Source of the DNA: Nocardia exalbida NBRC 100660 | GTDB lineage: Bacteria; Actinomycetota; Actinomycetes; Mycobacteriales; Mycobacteriaceae | Length of the DNA: 64,000 nt | Assembly (NCBI RefSeq): GCF_000308575.1 | Contig: NZ_BAFZ01000034.1 | Location: forward strand, 1 to 64,000 | Direction of reading: 5' to 3' | Shown: in pieces, positions 1 to 8,115 of the stretch | Layout of the letters: the number at the start of each line of letters is the position of its first letter | Numbering within the stretch: position 1 is the first letter of the stretch | Translations under genes and position numbers: made by a program | The notes under the pieces: model-generated | What the model saw: only the letters and a program-made list of their open reading frames with translations | The model's database searches: none | Told to the model about the DNA's origin: nothing

Positions 1-120
1 CTGCGTCACCGCCCACCACCGCCGTGACCACACCCGCGGCGCGCGCCGCGCTGCGACCGGTCGGCACTCGGGTTTCGCGGACTCGTACGCGCCGTTCGGC
101 GATGGTGTGGCGAACCGTGC
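1..120. other. Left edge, no gene supported
   Basis: I see no supportable gene in the first 120 bases. Open frames here are the low-complexity Arg/Pro/Ser type usual for the wrong frame of very GC-rich DNA. It may hold the end of a gene lying outside the window. Confidence 0.3.
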
Positions 121-822
121 TCAGCCGCGCGCGGCCGTGTATTCCTCGTCGAACTGCGGGGCGATGATGATGTCGTCGGCGGCACGCTGAATGTGTTCAC
201 GCAGTAGTCTTTCCGCCCGGTCCGCGTCGCGGGCCAAGGCGGCATCGACGAGCCCCCTGTGCTCGTCGGCGGTGCGCTCGAGCGCGTCCTCGGTCGGCCC
301 CGATGGGGACCAACGTCGGTAGATGGCCGTCACATCACGCAGCCGTGTCGTGCCGTCGTGCATGTAGACATTCGAGCATCCCGAAATGAGCGCCATATGG
401 AATGCGGTGTGGGCCTCGCTCCACGCCTCGCTGAACGGTGCCCCGGATTCCTCGGAGTACGGCGTGCGTTCCAGAAGATGATGCGCCGCGACGACATCCG
501 ACTCCCAACGTACCGAGCCGTCGCGTACCGACTGACGCAGGAACTGCGGTTCGGTCAGGGTCCGCACCAGCGTCAGCTCGGCAAGGTCGCGCGCCGACAG
601 TGGGATGACGCTGAAGCCGAGGTTGCTCACCGTCTTGACGATGCCGTGCTCGACCAGTCTCGCCAGCGCCTCGCGCAGGACGCCGACGCTGACTCCATGT
701 CTGGCACCGAGTTCCGGAAAGGTCAGCCGCTGTCCAGGCGTCAACCGCCCGCCCAGGATGTCCGCGCGGATCGCCGCGGTTACCGCGTCGGCACGCGTGC
801 CCGAACCCTTCACCTTGGCCAT
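121..822 (-). CDS. GntR-family regulator (FadR/VanR type), copy 1
   Basis: Predicted DNA-binding repressor of 233 residues. An N-terminal winged helix-turn-helix (about residues 8-75, containing ADILGGRLTPGQRL and VSVGVLREALARL) is followed by an all-helical FCD effector domain. The start was placed at the ATG encoding MAKVKGSG because a longer frame adds only low-complexity sequence and this start matches the paralogue at 8116-8817, which opens MAKSGG and has the same length. It diverges from the oxygenase gene at 973 and probably controls that promoter and its own. The ligand is unknown; neighbours suggest an aromatic acid or CoA intermediate. Confidence 0.88.
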   Translation of the reverse strand: MAKVKGSGTRADAVTAAIRADILGGRLTPGQRLTFPELGARHGVSVGVLREALARLVEHGIVKTVSNLGFSVIPLSARDLAELTLVRTLTEPQFLRQSVRDGSVRWESDVVAAHHLLERTPYSEESGAPFSEAWSEAHTAFHMALISGCSNVYMHDGTTRLRDVTAIYRRWSPSGPTEDALERTADEHRGLVDAALARDADRAERLLREHIQRAADDIIIAPQFDEEYTAARG

Positions 823-851
823 GTGAGCAGAGTATCCGAGATCTAAACGCT

Positions 852-898
852 CGCATATCTGTACAACTTTCGAATTTGTACTAAAGATGCGCATATCT
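852..898. promoter_or_regulatory. Divergent promoter region with GntR-like operator
   Basis: Between the divergent GntR and oxygenase genes lies a dyad, GTACAA-N9-TTGTAC (861-881), with TTCGAA inside the spacer. It is flanked by two direct copies of CGCATATCT (852-860 and 890-898). The core CTTTCGAA also occurs twice before the paralogous gntR gene at 8116, so this is the likely operator. Binding is inferred. Confidence 0.5.
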
Positions 899-972
899 TC
901 GGTATCGTATGAGGCGTACCACAGCGGCGGATCGGAGGATCTCGGGTGCCCGCCGATGGCGACAGGAGAGAA

Positions 973-2169
973 ATGGAAGACGTACTGGACCCACGAGCGA
1001 CCACAACCGCCGCGGACGTGGTGAAGCGGGCCCACGAACTCGCTCCGAGACTGCGCGAACGCATCGCCGAAACGGAGCAGATGCGCTACCTGCCGGAAGC
1101 CACCATGCGCGACGGCGTCGAATGCGGGATCTTCTCGTTGCTGCTACCGCGCGAACTCGGTGGCGCGGGCGGTGGCGTCCGCGAATTCGTCGACGTGCTG
1201 AGGGCTTTAGCGGGGGGCGATCCGTCGGCCGCCTGGACGATGGCCTTCTTCGCAGCCCACAACTACATGTTGGCGCGGTGGCCGGAAGGGATCCAACGCC
1301 AGGTCTTCGCCGACGGGCCGCAACTCGTGGCGATCGCGGTGAACCCGCCCGGTAGAGCTGAGCGCGTAGCGGGCGGTTACAAACTGTCCGGGCGCTGGGG
1401 GTACTGCTCGGGCGTGCTCAATGCCGACTGGGTGCAGCTTGCCGGCAGAATCGAGGGAGAGAACGAGCTTCGGCTGTTCATGCTGGCCCGCGATCAGGTC
1501 GAGGTACCCGATACCTGGCATATGGCGGGCATGAAGGGCACGGGCAGCAATGACGTCATCGTGCGCGAGCAGTTCGTCGCCGAGGCATTTTCCCTCGACC
1601 TCGGCACCGCACCCGGCCGTGACAACCCTGGCGCGGAACTGTATCCGGAGCCGTTGTACACCTACGACGTCCGCGATCTGCTGGTCTTCCTGGTGCCCTC
1701 GCTCCTGCTCGGCGCGGCGGAGACCATTGTCGATGACTACCGGTCGCGCCTGGACACTCGGCGCGCCGCCTACAGCGGTCAGCTGACCGGTGATACGGCG
1801 ACCGGCCAGGTTCGGTACGCCCGGGCTTTCTCCCAGCTACGGTCCGCTCAGGCGGTCCTCGACGCCGCCGTCCGCACAACCGAATCGGCCAATGCGGCGA
1901 CCGGGGAGCGCCTCGGCGATGAGCTGCGCGCACAGCTCAAACTCGACTGTTTGTCCATCGGCAGACTGGCGGCAGAAGCGATCCGACTGGCCGTGCGCGG
2001 TTCCGGGGCGGCGATCTACCGCACCAGCGACCACACCCAGCATTTCCTGCGGGACGTCGACGTCATGCTAGCCCACTTGACCATCGACGAGGACGGGATC
2101 CTCACCCAGGCCGGGCGAATTCTGCTCGGCCGAGCGACCGAACCGCACCCTACTCGAAACTTCACCTGA
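973..2169 (+). CDS. Acyl-CoA dehydrogenase-fold flavin monooxygenase, oxygenase component
   Basis: A 398-residue group D flavin monooxygenase (HsaA/HpaB/DszC-like, acyl-CoA dehydrogenase type-2 fold). It is expected to use reduced flavin from a partner reductase to hydroxylate an aromatic substrate in the cytoplasm. An N-terminal helical domain (about 10-110), a middle beta domain (about 120-220, with GYKLSGRWGYCSG and MKGTGSNDV) and a C-terminal four-helix domain can be seen. The start is the ATG preceded by AGGAG (964-968). A flavin reductase gene follows 12 bases after the stop if its ACG start is right, so the two form a two-component system. The substrate cannot be read from sequence. 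Confidence 0.8.
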   Translation: MEDVLDPRATTTAADVVKRAHELAPRLRERIAETEQMRYLPEATMRDGVECGIFSLLLPRELGGAGGGVREFVDVLRALAGGDPSAAWTMAFFAAHNYMLARWPEGIQRQVFADGPQLVAIAVNPPGRAERVAGGYKLSGRWGYCSGVLNADWVQLAGRIEGENELRLFMLARDQVEVPDTWHMAGMKGTGSNDVIVREQFVAEAFSLDLGTAPGRDNPGAELYPEPLYTYDVRDLLVFLVPSLLLGAAETIVDDYRSRLDTRRAAYSGQLTGDTATGQVRYARAFSQLRSAQAVLDAAVRTTESANAATGERLGDELRAQLKLDCLSIGRLAAEAIRLAVRGSGAAIYRTSDHTQHFLRDVDVMLAHLTIDEDGILTQAGRILLGRATEPHPTRNFT

Positions 2170-2181
2170 GCGGAGCCGAAA

Positions 2182-2655
2182 ACGTTATCCGAGGATACTT
2201 TTCGTGATCTCATGGCGGGTGTGTGCGGTCCGGTGACCGTCGTGACCGCTGCCGAGGGGGAGGCTCCTTTCGGCGCAACCGTCAGCTCGTTCGCGTCGCT
2301 GTCGCTGTCGCCACCGATGATCACCGCCGCGCTAGATCGCCGATCGACGCTGCTTGCCACGATTCTGCGCACCCGTCGATTCGGCGTGAATGTCCTGGGG
2401 CACGGGCACGACGAGATCGCGGTCGGCTTCGCGCGCCGTGATTCCGATCGATTCGACGGTATCGGGTGGCGCTTCGATGACGGATTGCCCCGGTTGACTG
2501 AAGCGCCGGGCTGGATGGCGTGCCGGTTGGTGCGCGCGGTCGACGGGGGCGACCACATGCTGTTGCTCGGCGAGGTGCAGAGCGCCGAAACGCGGACCGC
2601 TGCGCCGCTCGTCTACGGGTACCGGAGGTTCGGAACCCATTCCGCCTATGCCTGA
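2182..2655 (+). CDS. Flavin reductase, partner of the upstream oxygenase; probable ACG start
   Basis: A small HpaC/HsaB-like NAD(P)H:flavin oxidoreductase. Family features are VTVVTA near the N-terminus, a PPMITAALDRRS segment and a C-terminal stretch ending near LVYGYRRFGTH. The only canonical start, ATG 2212, has no Shine-Dalgarno and would cut off the conserved lead-in helix (FRDLM before AGVCGPVTVV). In frame 30 bases upstream an ACG codon (2182) sits 6 bases after GGAG (2172-2175), and the frame is closed by the previous gene's stop, with no ATG/GTG/TTG between. The paralogue at 23477 keeps the equivalent helix. From ACG the protein is about 157 residues; from ATG it is 147. Confidence 0.72.
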   Translation, partial: TLSEDTFRDLMAGVCGPVTVVTAAEGEAPFGATVSSFASLSLSPPMITAALDRRSTLLATILRTRRFGVNVLGHGHDEIAVGFARRDSDRFDGIGWRFDDGLPRLTEAPGWMACRLVRAVDGGDHMLLLGEVQSAETRTAAPLVYGYRRFGTHSAYA

Positions 2656-2711
2656 GGGTAGCGGGCATAGGCCGGGACACCCGGTATCGGTGCTGCGCCA
2701 CTGATACCAAG

Positions 2712-2730
2712 TGTTCTGTGTTGCAGAACA
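2712..2730. promoter_or_regulatory. Operator TGTTCTG-N5-CAGAACA (probable IclR site)
   Basis: A perfect 7-base inverted repeat with a 5-base spacer. The same sequence and spacing recur at 13603-13621, and near-perfectly at 11556-11574 in front of the iclR gene. It lies 26 bases upstream of the -35 box of the promoter at 2757-2786. Confidence 0.65.
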
Positions 2731-2756
2731 TGTAATGAGGAACAGAATCTCACACC

Positions 2757-2813
2757 TTGACGTGACTCGGGTCATGTGTCTACTGTTCAGAATGTGATCC
2801 ACGCAGCAGAACA
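2757..2813 (+). promoter_or_regulatory. Promoter TTGACG-N18-TACTGT plus downstream half-operator
   Basis: The -35 box is TTGACG (2757-2762) and the -10 box TACTGT (2781-2786), 18 bases apart. Eight bases after the -10 box comes a degenerate operator (2795-2813) with an intact right arm, CAGAACA. The promoter at 13650-13679 has identical boxes, the same 18-base spacer and an operator at the same 8-base distance. Both should answer to the same regulator. Confidence 0.65.
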
Positions 2814-2936
2814 TGCAGCGAAGTGGTACCGGGCACACTGGATCGCCATCTCGGCGTCCGCGGGATGAAATCGCCTCTGGCGGCGAGCGGATCGCCCGCC
2901 CGGAATCGCAGAAATCCGAGATTGGAGATGAGGCCA

Positions 2937-3680
2937 ATGATGACCTCGAGGAAACACGCCAGGGCGGCCGCCGCCGCGGCCATCGCGCTCGCCATGACGA
3001 CCGGCGCCGCCGCAACCGCGCTGGCGGACCCGGTGACCGAGCCGGTTACCGAACCGGTCGCGGCCGTGCAGGGCGCCGAGGCACTGCGCACACAGATCCT
3101 GCCCGGGATCGAGTACAGCAGCAACCTCGCCGACGGCTCTGTCGCTATCAGCACGCCGCTCGGCTCGCTGACCACCCAGGGCGGGCGATTCGACGTGCGC
3201 GACGCACAGGGCAATACCGTGGTGGGCGACCAATTCTCCGAGGAAACCCTCGCCGCGCAGGCTCCCACGGAGGTCCCCGAACAGGTGACAACCGTATCTG
3301 TGGCCGGTGACGTCGCGGAGGCGCCGGACTCGCAGGAAACCTTCAATCGGGCGCTGGGCGTGGTCGCCACCCAGTTCGGTCTCGCTTCGGGCGTGGGCGG
3401 TATGGCAGGCGGCATCATCGGCGGCACCGGTGGCTGCCTGCTGGGCGCGGTTACCGGCGGCACCCTGTTGTTTCCGGTGAGCATGGGCACTCTCACCCTG
3501 CCCGCCGCCATGGCGGGTTGCATGGCCGGTGCGGGATTCGGCATCGCGGTGGGCAGCGTAGTCGGCGCAGCCGTGGTCGGCATCCCGGTCGGCATCGCCG
3601 CGTTGGCGCAAATGAATCAGACGCTCAACGCGCCGCGGCCCGCGGCCCCGCCGGCTCCGTCTGCCGCGACCGCGAGCTGA
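2937..3680 (+). CDS. Secreted glycine-zipper protein, function unknown
   Basis: About 247 residues. A Sec-type signal peptide (basic MMTSRKHAR, Ala-rich core, likely cleavage after ATALA before DPVTEP) is followed by a soluble beta-like region (about 30-130). The C-terminal half is hydrophobic and glycine-rich (GGMAGGIIGGTGG, AGAGFGIAVGSVVGAA) with zipper spacing that could form membrane helices or an oligomer. The start was chosen from the pair of ATGs at 2937/2940, with GGAG (2924-2927) upstream. The gene has its own promoter, shared in design with a catabolic operon, so a role in envelope passage or sensing of the same compound is possible but unproven. I do not recognise a named family. 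Confidence 0.7.
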   Translation: MMTSRKHARAAAAAAIALAMTTGAAATALADPVTEPVTEPVAAVQGAEALRTQILPGIEYSSNLADGSVAISTPLGSLTTQGGRFDVRDAQGNTVVGDQFSEETLAAQAPTEVPEQVTTVSVAGDVAEAPDSQETFNRALGVVATQFGLASGVGGMAGGIIGGTGGCLLGAVTGGTLLFPVSMGTLTLPAAMAGCMAGAGFGIAVGSVVGAAVVGIPVGIAALAQMNQTLNAPRPAAPPAPSAATAS

Positions 3681-3710
3681 CGCCGCTGAAGGGATCGCGG
3701 TGAGATGACC

Positions 3711-3750
3711 GAGGCCACCGGACGATATGTCCGGTGGCCTCGTTGTTTTG
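3711..3750 (+). terminator. Intrinsic terminator
   Basis: Perfect 14-base stem (3711-3724 with 3730-3743), 5-base loop, then TTGTTTT. It ends the secreted-protein transcript. Confidence 0.85.
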
Positions 3751-3809
3751 CCGTCGTGCAGGATCCTCACTAGCACGGGACCGGGTGTGATTCACCTCGA
3801 TCGGTGCGG

Positions 3810-4532
3810 TCATCGTGCGTCGTAGAGCCGATCGGTGAGCCAATCGGCGACAAAGGTGTTCACCTCGTGAGAGTGTTCGAACAAGCAGTGAGCACCATCG
3901 GCCCACGCACGGAATCTCTTGTCAGGACTCGCCGCTCCCTGGAAAAAGGCACGTGCGTTCTCGATGGAGAAGACGCGGTCCGCCGTGCGTGCAGTACCAG
4001 CAGCGGACAGAGTGGGTCGCCCAGCAGATCTTGGGTCAGCGTGAACGGTTCCAGGGCGGAGTGAGCCTCGGCAGGGTCGTGAAGACCGAGCATCGCAATA
4101 ACAGCGGTGACGACTCGCGGGCCGCCATCGAGGCCCTCGACTGGTCGAGTCGTGCGGCTGTTGACGCAGCAGGCGGCGATTCCTTCGTCGGTGGCGCCGA
4201 CCAGCGCGGCCAGGGTGCCTCCCATGTCGGCGCCCCAGATGCCGACCGCGGGTCGTAGCCGACGATCGGTGAGCAGGTAGGTCGATGCGCGCAGATGCCA
4301 ATCGCGCGCGCTGAGTAAATGGCAACGCGCCGACGCTGCGTCGGCGCGTTGCGCGTTCACCTCACCCAGTTCGGATGCCGCATCCGTCCATCGCCGACCG
4401 GTCCGCACGCGCCAATACAGCTCTCTGGCGTCCGCCTAATCCATACCCGTGCCGACGAGCCGCCGCAGCGGCATCGCCGGCCCGTGTACTTCAGCCCCCA
4501 GGTCGGTGACAGTGTCATCGGAGTAACGACAT
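3810..4532 (-). pseudogene. Decayed FrsA-like alpha/beta hydrolase (C-C hydrolase relative)
   Basis: The remnant begins 6 bases after the FAD-hydroxylase gene on the same strand. Piecing frames together gives RYSDDTV, GAEVHGPAMPLRRL, an in-frame TAG (4436-4438) where GMDYAD is expected, then WHLRAS, GIWGADMGG, CPLLVLH, a one-base deletion near 3987-3990, and finally TADRVFS, DGAHC and DWLTDRLYDAR. An extra T after the ATG at 4530-4532 also breaks the start. About 100 residues usual between RAS and the nucleophile elbow are missing, and the elbow reads GADMG instead of GxSxG. The family includes C-C bond hydrolases such as 2,6-dihydroxypseudooxynicotine hydrolase. The gene is clearly non-functional. 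Confidence 0.8.
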
Positions 4533-4538
4533 CTGTGA

Positions 4539-6158
4539 TCAGCGGCTCGGCATCGCGGGCTCGCGGTCCCCGCCCACCTGCCGCAGTTGCTCCCGGAGCT
4601 GATCGACGAGCTCGCTCAATTCCGCCGTGGTGCGAGCGGTTCCGTATAGATAGAAATCAGGTCGGATGATTGCGGCGATATGCCCGTGCTCGCGCATGTG
4701 CGGCAGATAGGCGTCATCGATATCGGCCCAGGTGTCCGAGGCCCCGTTGGGGGTCAGCGGCACTACCGTGGCATCGATTTCATCGAGGAATGCCCACTGG
4801 GAATCGTCGAACGCGTGCTCGGCACAGTTCCCGTCGGTGAGGACGGTGAAGCCGTATCCGGTGAGATCGTCGAGCAGCGCGGTGATCCCGCCGTGGCGGA
4901 GGCGGTACTGCGGGGTCAGATGTCCGACCGTGGAGAGTCGGCGCCGGTTTGAATCATATTGCAGCACACCGTCTCCCAATACCGGCGGAGCACCTGCGGG
5001 AAGCACCCGGGCTGGATCGGCGGCGCCTGCGATCATGCGCTCGTCGCGCCGCGCGGCCTCGTCCGCGTCCAGGACGCAGATCACCTCGCCCAGCGCCATG
5101 GACATGTCGACAGCATGGCGAACATGCGCCGCTCGCTCACTGGAATAGGTGTCCAGCAGATTCGGGACGGCGCTACCGCGCAGCACCAAGTCGAGCTTCC
5201 AGGACAGATTCATCGCGTCACGGAGTCCCGAGCACATGCCCTGGCCGGCGAAAGGAGGCATCAGGTGTGCGGCGTCCCCGGCCAAGAGAAGGCGACCCGC
5301 TCGCCAGGTGTCGGACCAACGAGCCTGGAAGGTGTAGACGGTGTGCCGCTCGATGGTGGTGTTGCCGGGATGACGTCCCCACGGCGACAGCAGCCGCCAC
5401 GCCGTGTCCAGGGTGTTGAGTTCGTCGACGGTTTCGTCGGGCAATCGCATGAATTCCCACCGCCGCCGCCCCGGACCGCCGGAGACGATGGTCGTGGGGC
5501 GGGCGGGGTCGCACAACTGCCAATTCATCGGAGACCACTGGCGTTCCTCGTGCGGCAGTACATCCACGATCAGCCAGTCGAAGAAGAAGCCCAGATCGGT
5601 GGTGTCTCCGGGCAGGTGCTGACGTACGAAGCTGTTCGCGCCGTCGGCTCCGACCACCCAGCGAGCGCGGAATTCGCGCGTACCCGCCGAATCGGTGCGG
5701 GCGTGCAGCTCGACGTGGTCCCTACCCTTCGCGAGGCCGGTCACCTGATGGCCGCGCAGAACGGTGACCGTCGGCTCCGATTCCGCGGCCGCGGCGAGCA
5801 CACGCTCCAGATCGGGCTGGGAGAAGAAATTGGCGGTCGGCCATCCGCTCGGCCCGATCCCGCTCCAGTCGATACGAACCAGGCTGTCGCCGTCGGCGTT
5901 GCGCCACTCGTAGAAATCGGGAACCGGGTCGGTGATCGCCATGACCTCCTCGGCGATACCGGCCGCTTGGAAGATGCGCCCGATCTCGTGGTCGAAATGC
6001 ACCGCCCTGGGCCGGTCGTAGGGGCGCGGCCAGCGCTCCAACACCAGTACGCGGTGCCCCTGACGGCCGAGCAGCCGAGCCAGCAGCTGCCCGACCGGGC
6101 CGTACCCGACAACGGCGACGTCGTAAACGGTGCTGTCACTACTGTGCATGGTGGGCAC
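4539..6158 (-). CDS. FAD-dependent aromatic hydroxylase, MhpA-like
   Basis: A 539-residue class A flavoprotein monooxygenase of the 3-(3-hydroxyphenyl)propionate hydroxylase type. It is predicted to hydroxylate a phenolic ring to a catechol with NAD(P)H and O2. The N-terminal FAD motif is VVGYGPVGQLLARLLG with a terminal acidic residue in VLVLER. The second FAD/NAD(P)H motif appears as VVGADGANSFVR, and the ribityl-binding GD motif as LLLAGDAAHLMPPFAGQG. Its first codons overlap the end of the extradiol dioxygenase gene by 20 bases (or 11 from the second Met), implying coupled translation. The order FAH, dioxygenase, hydroxylase, hydrolase fits a meta-cleavage route. Confidence 0.88.
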   Translation of the reverse strand: MPTMHSSDSTVYDVAVVGYGPVGQLLARLLGRQGHRVLVLERWPRPYDRPRAVHFDHEIGRIFQAAGIAEEVMAITDPVPDFYEWRNADGDSLVRIDWSGIGPSGWPTANFFSQPDLERVLAAAAESEPTVTVLRGHQVTGLAKGRDHVELHARTDSAGTREFRARWVVGADGANSFVRQHLPGDTTDLGFFFDWLIVDVLPHEERQWSPMNWQLCDPARPTTIVSGGPGRRRWEFMRLPDETVDELNTLDTAWRLLSPWGRHPGNTTIERHTVYTFQARWSDTWRAGRLLLAGDAAHLMPPFAGQGMCSGLRDAMNLSWKLDLVLRGSAVPNLLDTYSSERAAHVRHAVDMSMALGEVICVLDADEAARRDERMIAGAADPARVLPAGAPPVLGDGVLQYDSNRRRLSTVGHLTPQYRLRHGGITALLDDLTGYGFTVLTDGNCAEHAFDDSQWAFLDEIDATVVPLTPNGASDTWADIDDAYLPHMREHGHIAAIIRPDFYLYGTARTTAELSELVDQLREQLRQVGGDREPAMPSR

Positions 6159-7062
6159 CGGTCATCAGGGCGGCGAGATCCTCCGGTTGCAGGAACGACG
6201 GCGGCGGTGGCGGACCCCAATTGAACAAACCCTTGGCACCCTCGAACACCTCCGGTGTCCACAGCTGGTCATCGACCACGCAGTCCATGTCGGAGTAGTA
6301 CTCGGAGAAGTTGCCTGCCGGATCCTTGAGATACCAGAAGAAATTCGAGCCCGCGTGATGACGGCCCAACCCCCACACATGCCGGTCGGCGTCGGCCTCG
6401 AGCATGGCCGTCGCACCGCGACCCACGTCATCGACGTCGTCGACCTGCCATGAGGTGTGGTGCAGGAAGTTGACGGGTGCTTTCAGGACTAGAACATTGT
6501 GGTGATCGGTGGAGCAGCGCAAGAACGCGCCATGATCTTTGATCTCGTCGGAGATCTTGAAACCCAATCCTTGCGTGAAAAATCGTCGGGTCGCCTCGTA
6601 GTCGACCGAGCCCATCACCACATGGCCCAGCTTGCGCGGGCGCACCGGATCTTCTCGGAGCACTCCGGGTGCGCGGAAGCCGGTGCGTTCGATGCGGCCG
6701 GGCCCGTTGTACGACGGGGCGGGAGCCTCGGGCTGGGTGATCCGGTCGGCGATGCGCACGACCGCCCGGAACCCGGCCACCGGTTCCTCGGCCATGATCG
6801 TGTCCTCGCCGCGATAAACCCGAAGATCCAGTGCGCGCAGCCTTGCCGCGGCGGTATCGAGATCATCGGGATCATCGGCGCCGATGGCGATTTCGACCAG
6901 ACGACGGGTCGGCGTGGTGATCAGGCGGAGCTGGTTGCCGCCGTCGCGGGTGCCCAGCCAGCCATCGGATTCAGGGGTGAGCCCGAACTCGGTGTAATAG
7001 TTGCGCGTCGAGGTCGGATCGGGGACCCCGATGGTGACCGAGGACAGTCGGTGCAGCGCCAT
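6139..7062 (-). CDS. Extradiol ring-cleavage dioxygenase (VOC superfamily)
   Basis: A 307-residue two-module type I extradiol dioxygenase of the BphC/HsaC or catechol 2,3-dioxygenase kind. It is expected to cleave the catechol made by the neighbouring hydroxylase. The N-terminal module starts SSVTIGVPD. The C-terminal catalytic module carries metal-ligand candidates: His in KLGHVVMGS, His in HHTSWQVDD and Glu in GNFSEYYSD. The start was placed at MALHRLSS because AGGAG lies 7 bases before it; a longer frame adds 23 unlikely residues. It sits 28 bases after the FAH-family gene in the same operon. Confidence 0.85.
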   Translation of the reverse strand: MALHRLSSVTIGVPDPTSTRNYYTEFGLTPESDGWLGTRDGGNQLRLITTPTRRLVEIAIGADDPDDLDTAAARLRALDLRVYRGEDTIMAEEPVAGFRAVVRIADRITQPEAPAPSYNGPGRIERTGFRAPGVLREDPVRPRKLGHVVMGSVDYEATRRFFTQGLGFKISDEIKDHGAFLRCSTDHHNVLVLKAPVNFLHHTSWQVDDVDDVGRGATAMLEADADRHVWGLGRHHAGSNFFWYLKDPAGNFSEYYSDMDCVVDDQLWTPEVFEGAKGLFNWGPPPPPSFLQPEDLAALMTGAHHAQ

Positions 7063-7090
7063 TGCCAGCTCCTGAGAATGTTGTGCGGGG

Positions 7091-7945
7091 TCAGAGACCG
7101 GTAGCCATGAGGTGACGCATCTCGCCGACACCGCGGACGTAGCTCACCAATTCGTCACCGGGCGCGAGATAGCGCTCGGGTATGCGGCCGATGCCCACAC
7201 CGGAGGGAGTGCCGGTGAAGATGACGTCGCCGGGCAGCAGCGGGGTGATGGCCGACAATCGGGCGATCAGTTCGGGCACCGGGAACACCATGTCGCGGGT
7301 GCGGCCTTTCTGCATCTGTTCGCCGTTGATCAGGCAGCCCAATTCGATGTCGTCGGGGTTCTCGAATTCGTCCGGCGTGACCAGCAGCGGTCCGATGGGG
7401 CCGAATCCCGGGTGCGATTTGCCCATGCTGAACTGGGGTGATGGGCCCACCCGCTGCCGGTCCCGCTCCGAAAGATCCTGTCCGACGGACACCCCCGCAA
7501 CGTGATTCCAGGCGTCGGTGGCGGCGATCCGGTGGCCGGCGCGTCCGATCACCACGACCAGCTCGACCTCCCAGTCGACCTTGCCCGCGGGCAGCGATAC
7601 CACGCCGTACGGCCCGGCGAGCGAGGACACGAACTTCGTGAACACCGGTGGTTCTTCCGGAACCGCGAAGTTCGACTCGGCGGCGTGCTCGGCGTAGTTC
7701 AGGCCGATGGCGAAAACCTGGCGCGGAGCGGGGACAGGATTGCCGAAGTGGGCGGGATCGTGATCAGCCAGGGTCGTCGCCTCCGATGCGGTGAGTGTGC
7801 CGCAGAACTCCAGCAATTCGTCCCAGCGCTCGTACGCGTCCTGGATGCGCGCGCTGAAACGGCCGTCGCTGGCCCGCTCGATGTCGACCGTCCGGTCGTC
7901 GGTGGTCACCAGCACTAGCCGCTCACGGATATTGGCGAAACGCAC
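7091..7945 (-). CDS. Fumarylacetoacetate hydrolase-family protein
   Basis: A 284-residue FAH-fold hydrolase, hydratase or decarboxylase with the usual short N-terminal domain and C-terminal catalytic domain. Visible motifs are IGLNYAEHAAE, the acidic metal ligands in DWEVELVVVIG, the active-site loop VGQDLSERDRQ and GDVIFTGTPSGVG. The start is GTG with GGGAG upstream. It is the first gene of a minus-strand operon divergent from the gntR gene at 8116. In meta-cleavage pathways this fold handles 2-hydroxy-2,4-dienoate or oxalocrotonate intermediates, which is the likely use here. Confidence 0.87.
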   Translation of the reverse strand: MRFANIRERLVLVTTDDRTVDIERASDGRFSARIQDAYERWDELLEFCGTLTASEATTLADHDPAHFGNPVPAPRQVFAIGLNYAEHAAESNFAVPEEPPVFTKFVSSLAGPYGVVSLPAGKVDWEVELVVVIGRAGHRIAATDAWNHVAGVSVGQDLSERDRQRVGPSPQFSMGKSHPGFGPIGPLLVTPDEFENPDDIELGCLINGEQMQKGRTRDMVFPVPELIARLSAITPLLPGDVIFTGTPSGVGIGRIPERYLAPGDELVSYVRGVGEMRHLMATGL

Positions 7946-8029
7946 GATGCTCTACTCCCTGGATCGAAGGGCGGGCGCGATGGCCGCCCTGGCAATGACG
8001 TGCTGCGCGGAAGGCGATGTGCACGAAGT

Positions 8030-8101
8030 CACTTTCGAAAATAGTGGCGTAGTTTCGAAAATACAAGTTGCTTTTGATTGTACGATCATGTTTCGTATAG
8101 T
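8030..8101. promoter_or_regulatory. Divergent control region: two GntR dyads and a near-leaderless promoter
   Basis: Two dyads centred on TTTCGAAA stand in tandem: CACT...AGTG (8030-8046) and GTA-N-TTTCGAAA-N-TAC (8049-8064). The core matches the operator near the paralogous gntR at 861-881. A promoter TTGATT (8074-8079)-N16-TATAGT (8096-8101) would start transcription about 8 bases before the gntR ATG, which has no Shine-Dalgarno. Confidence 0.6.
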
Positions 8102-8115
8102 GCTAGCGTTGGTGC

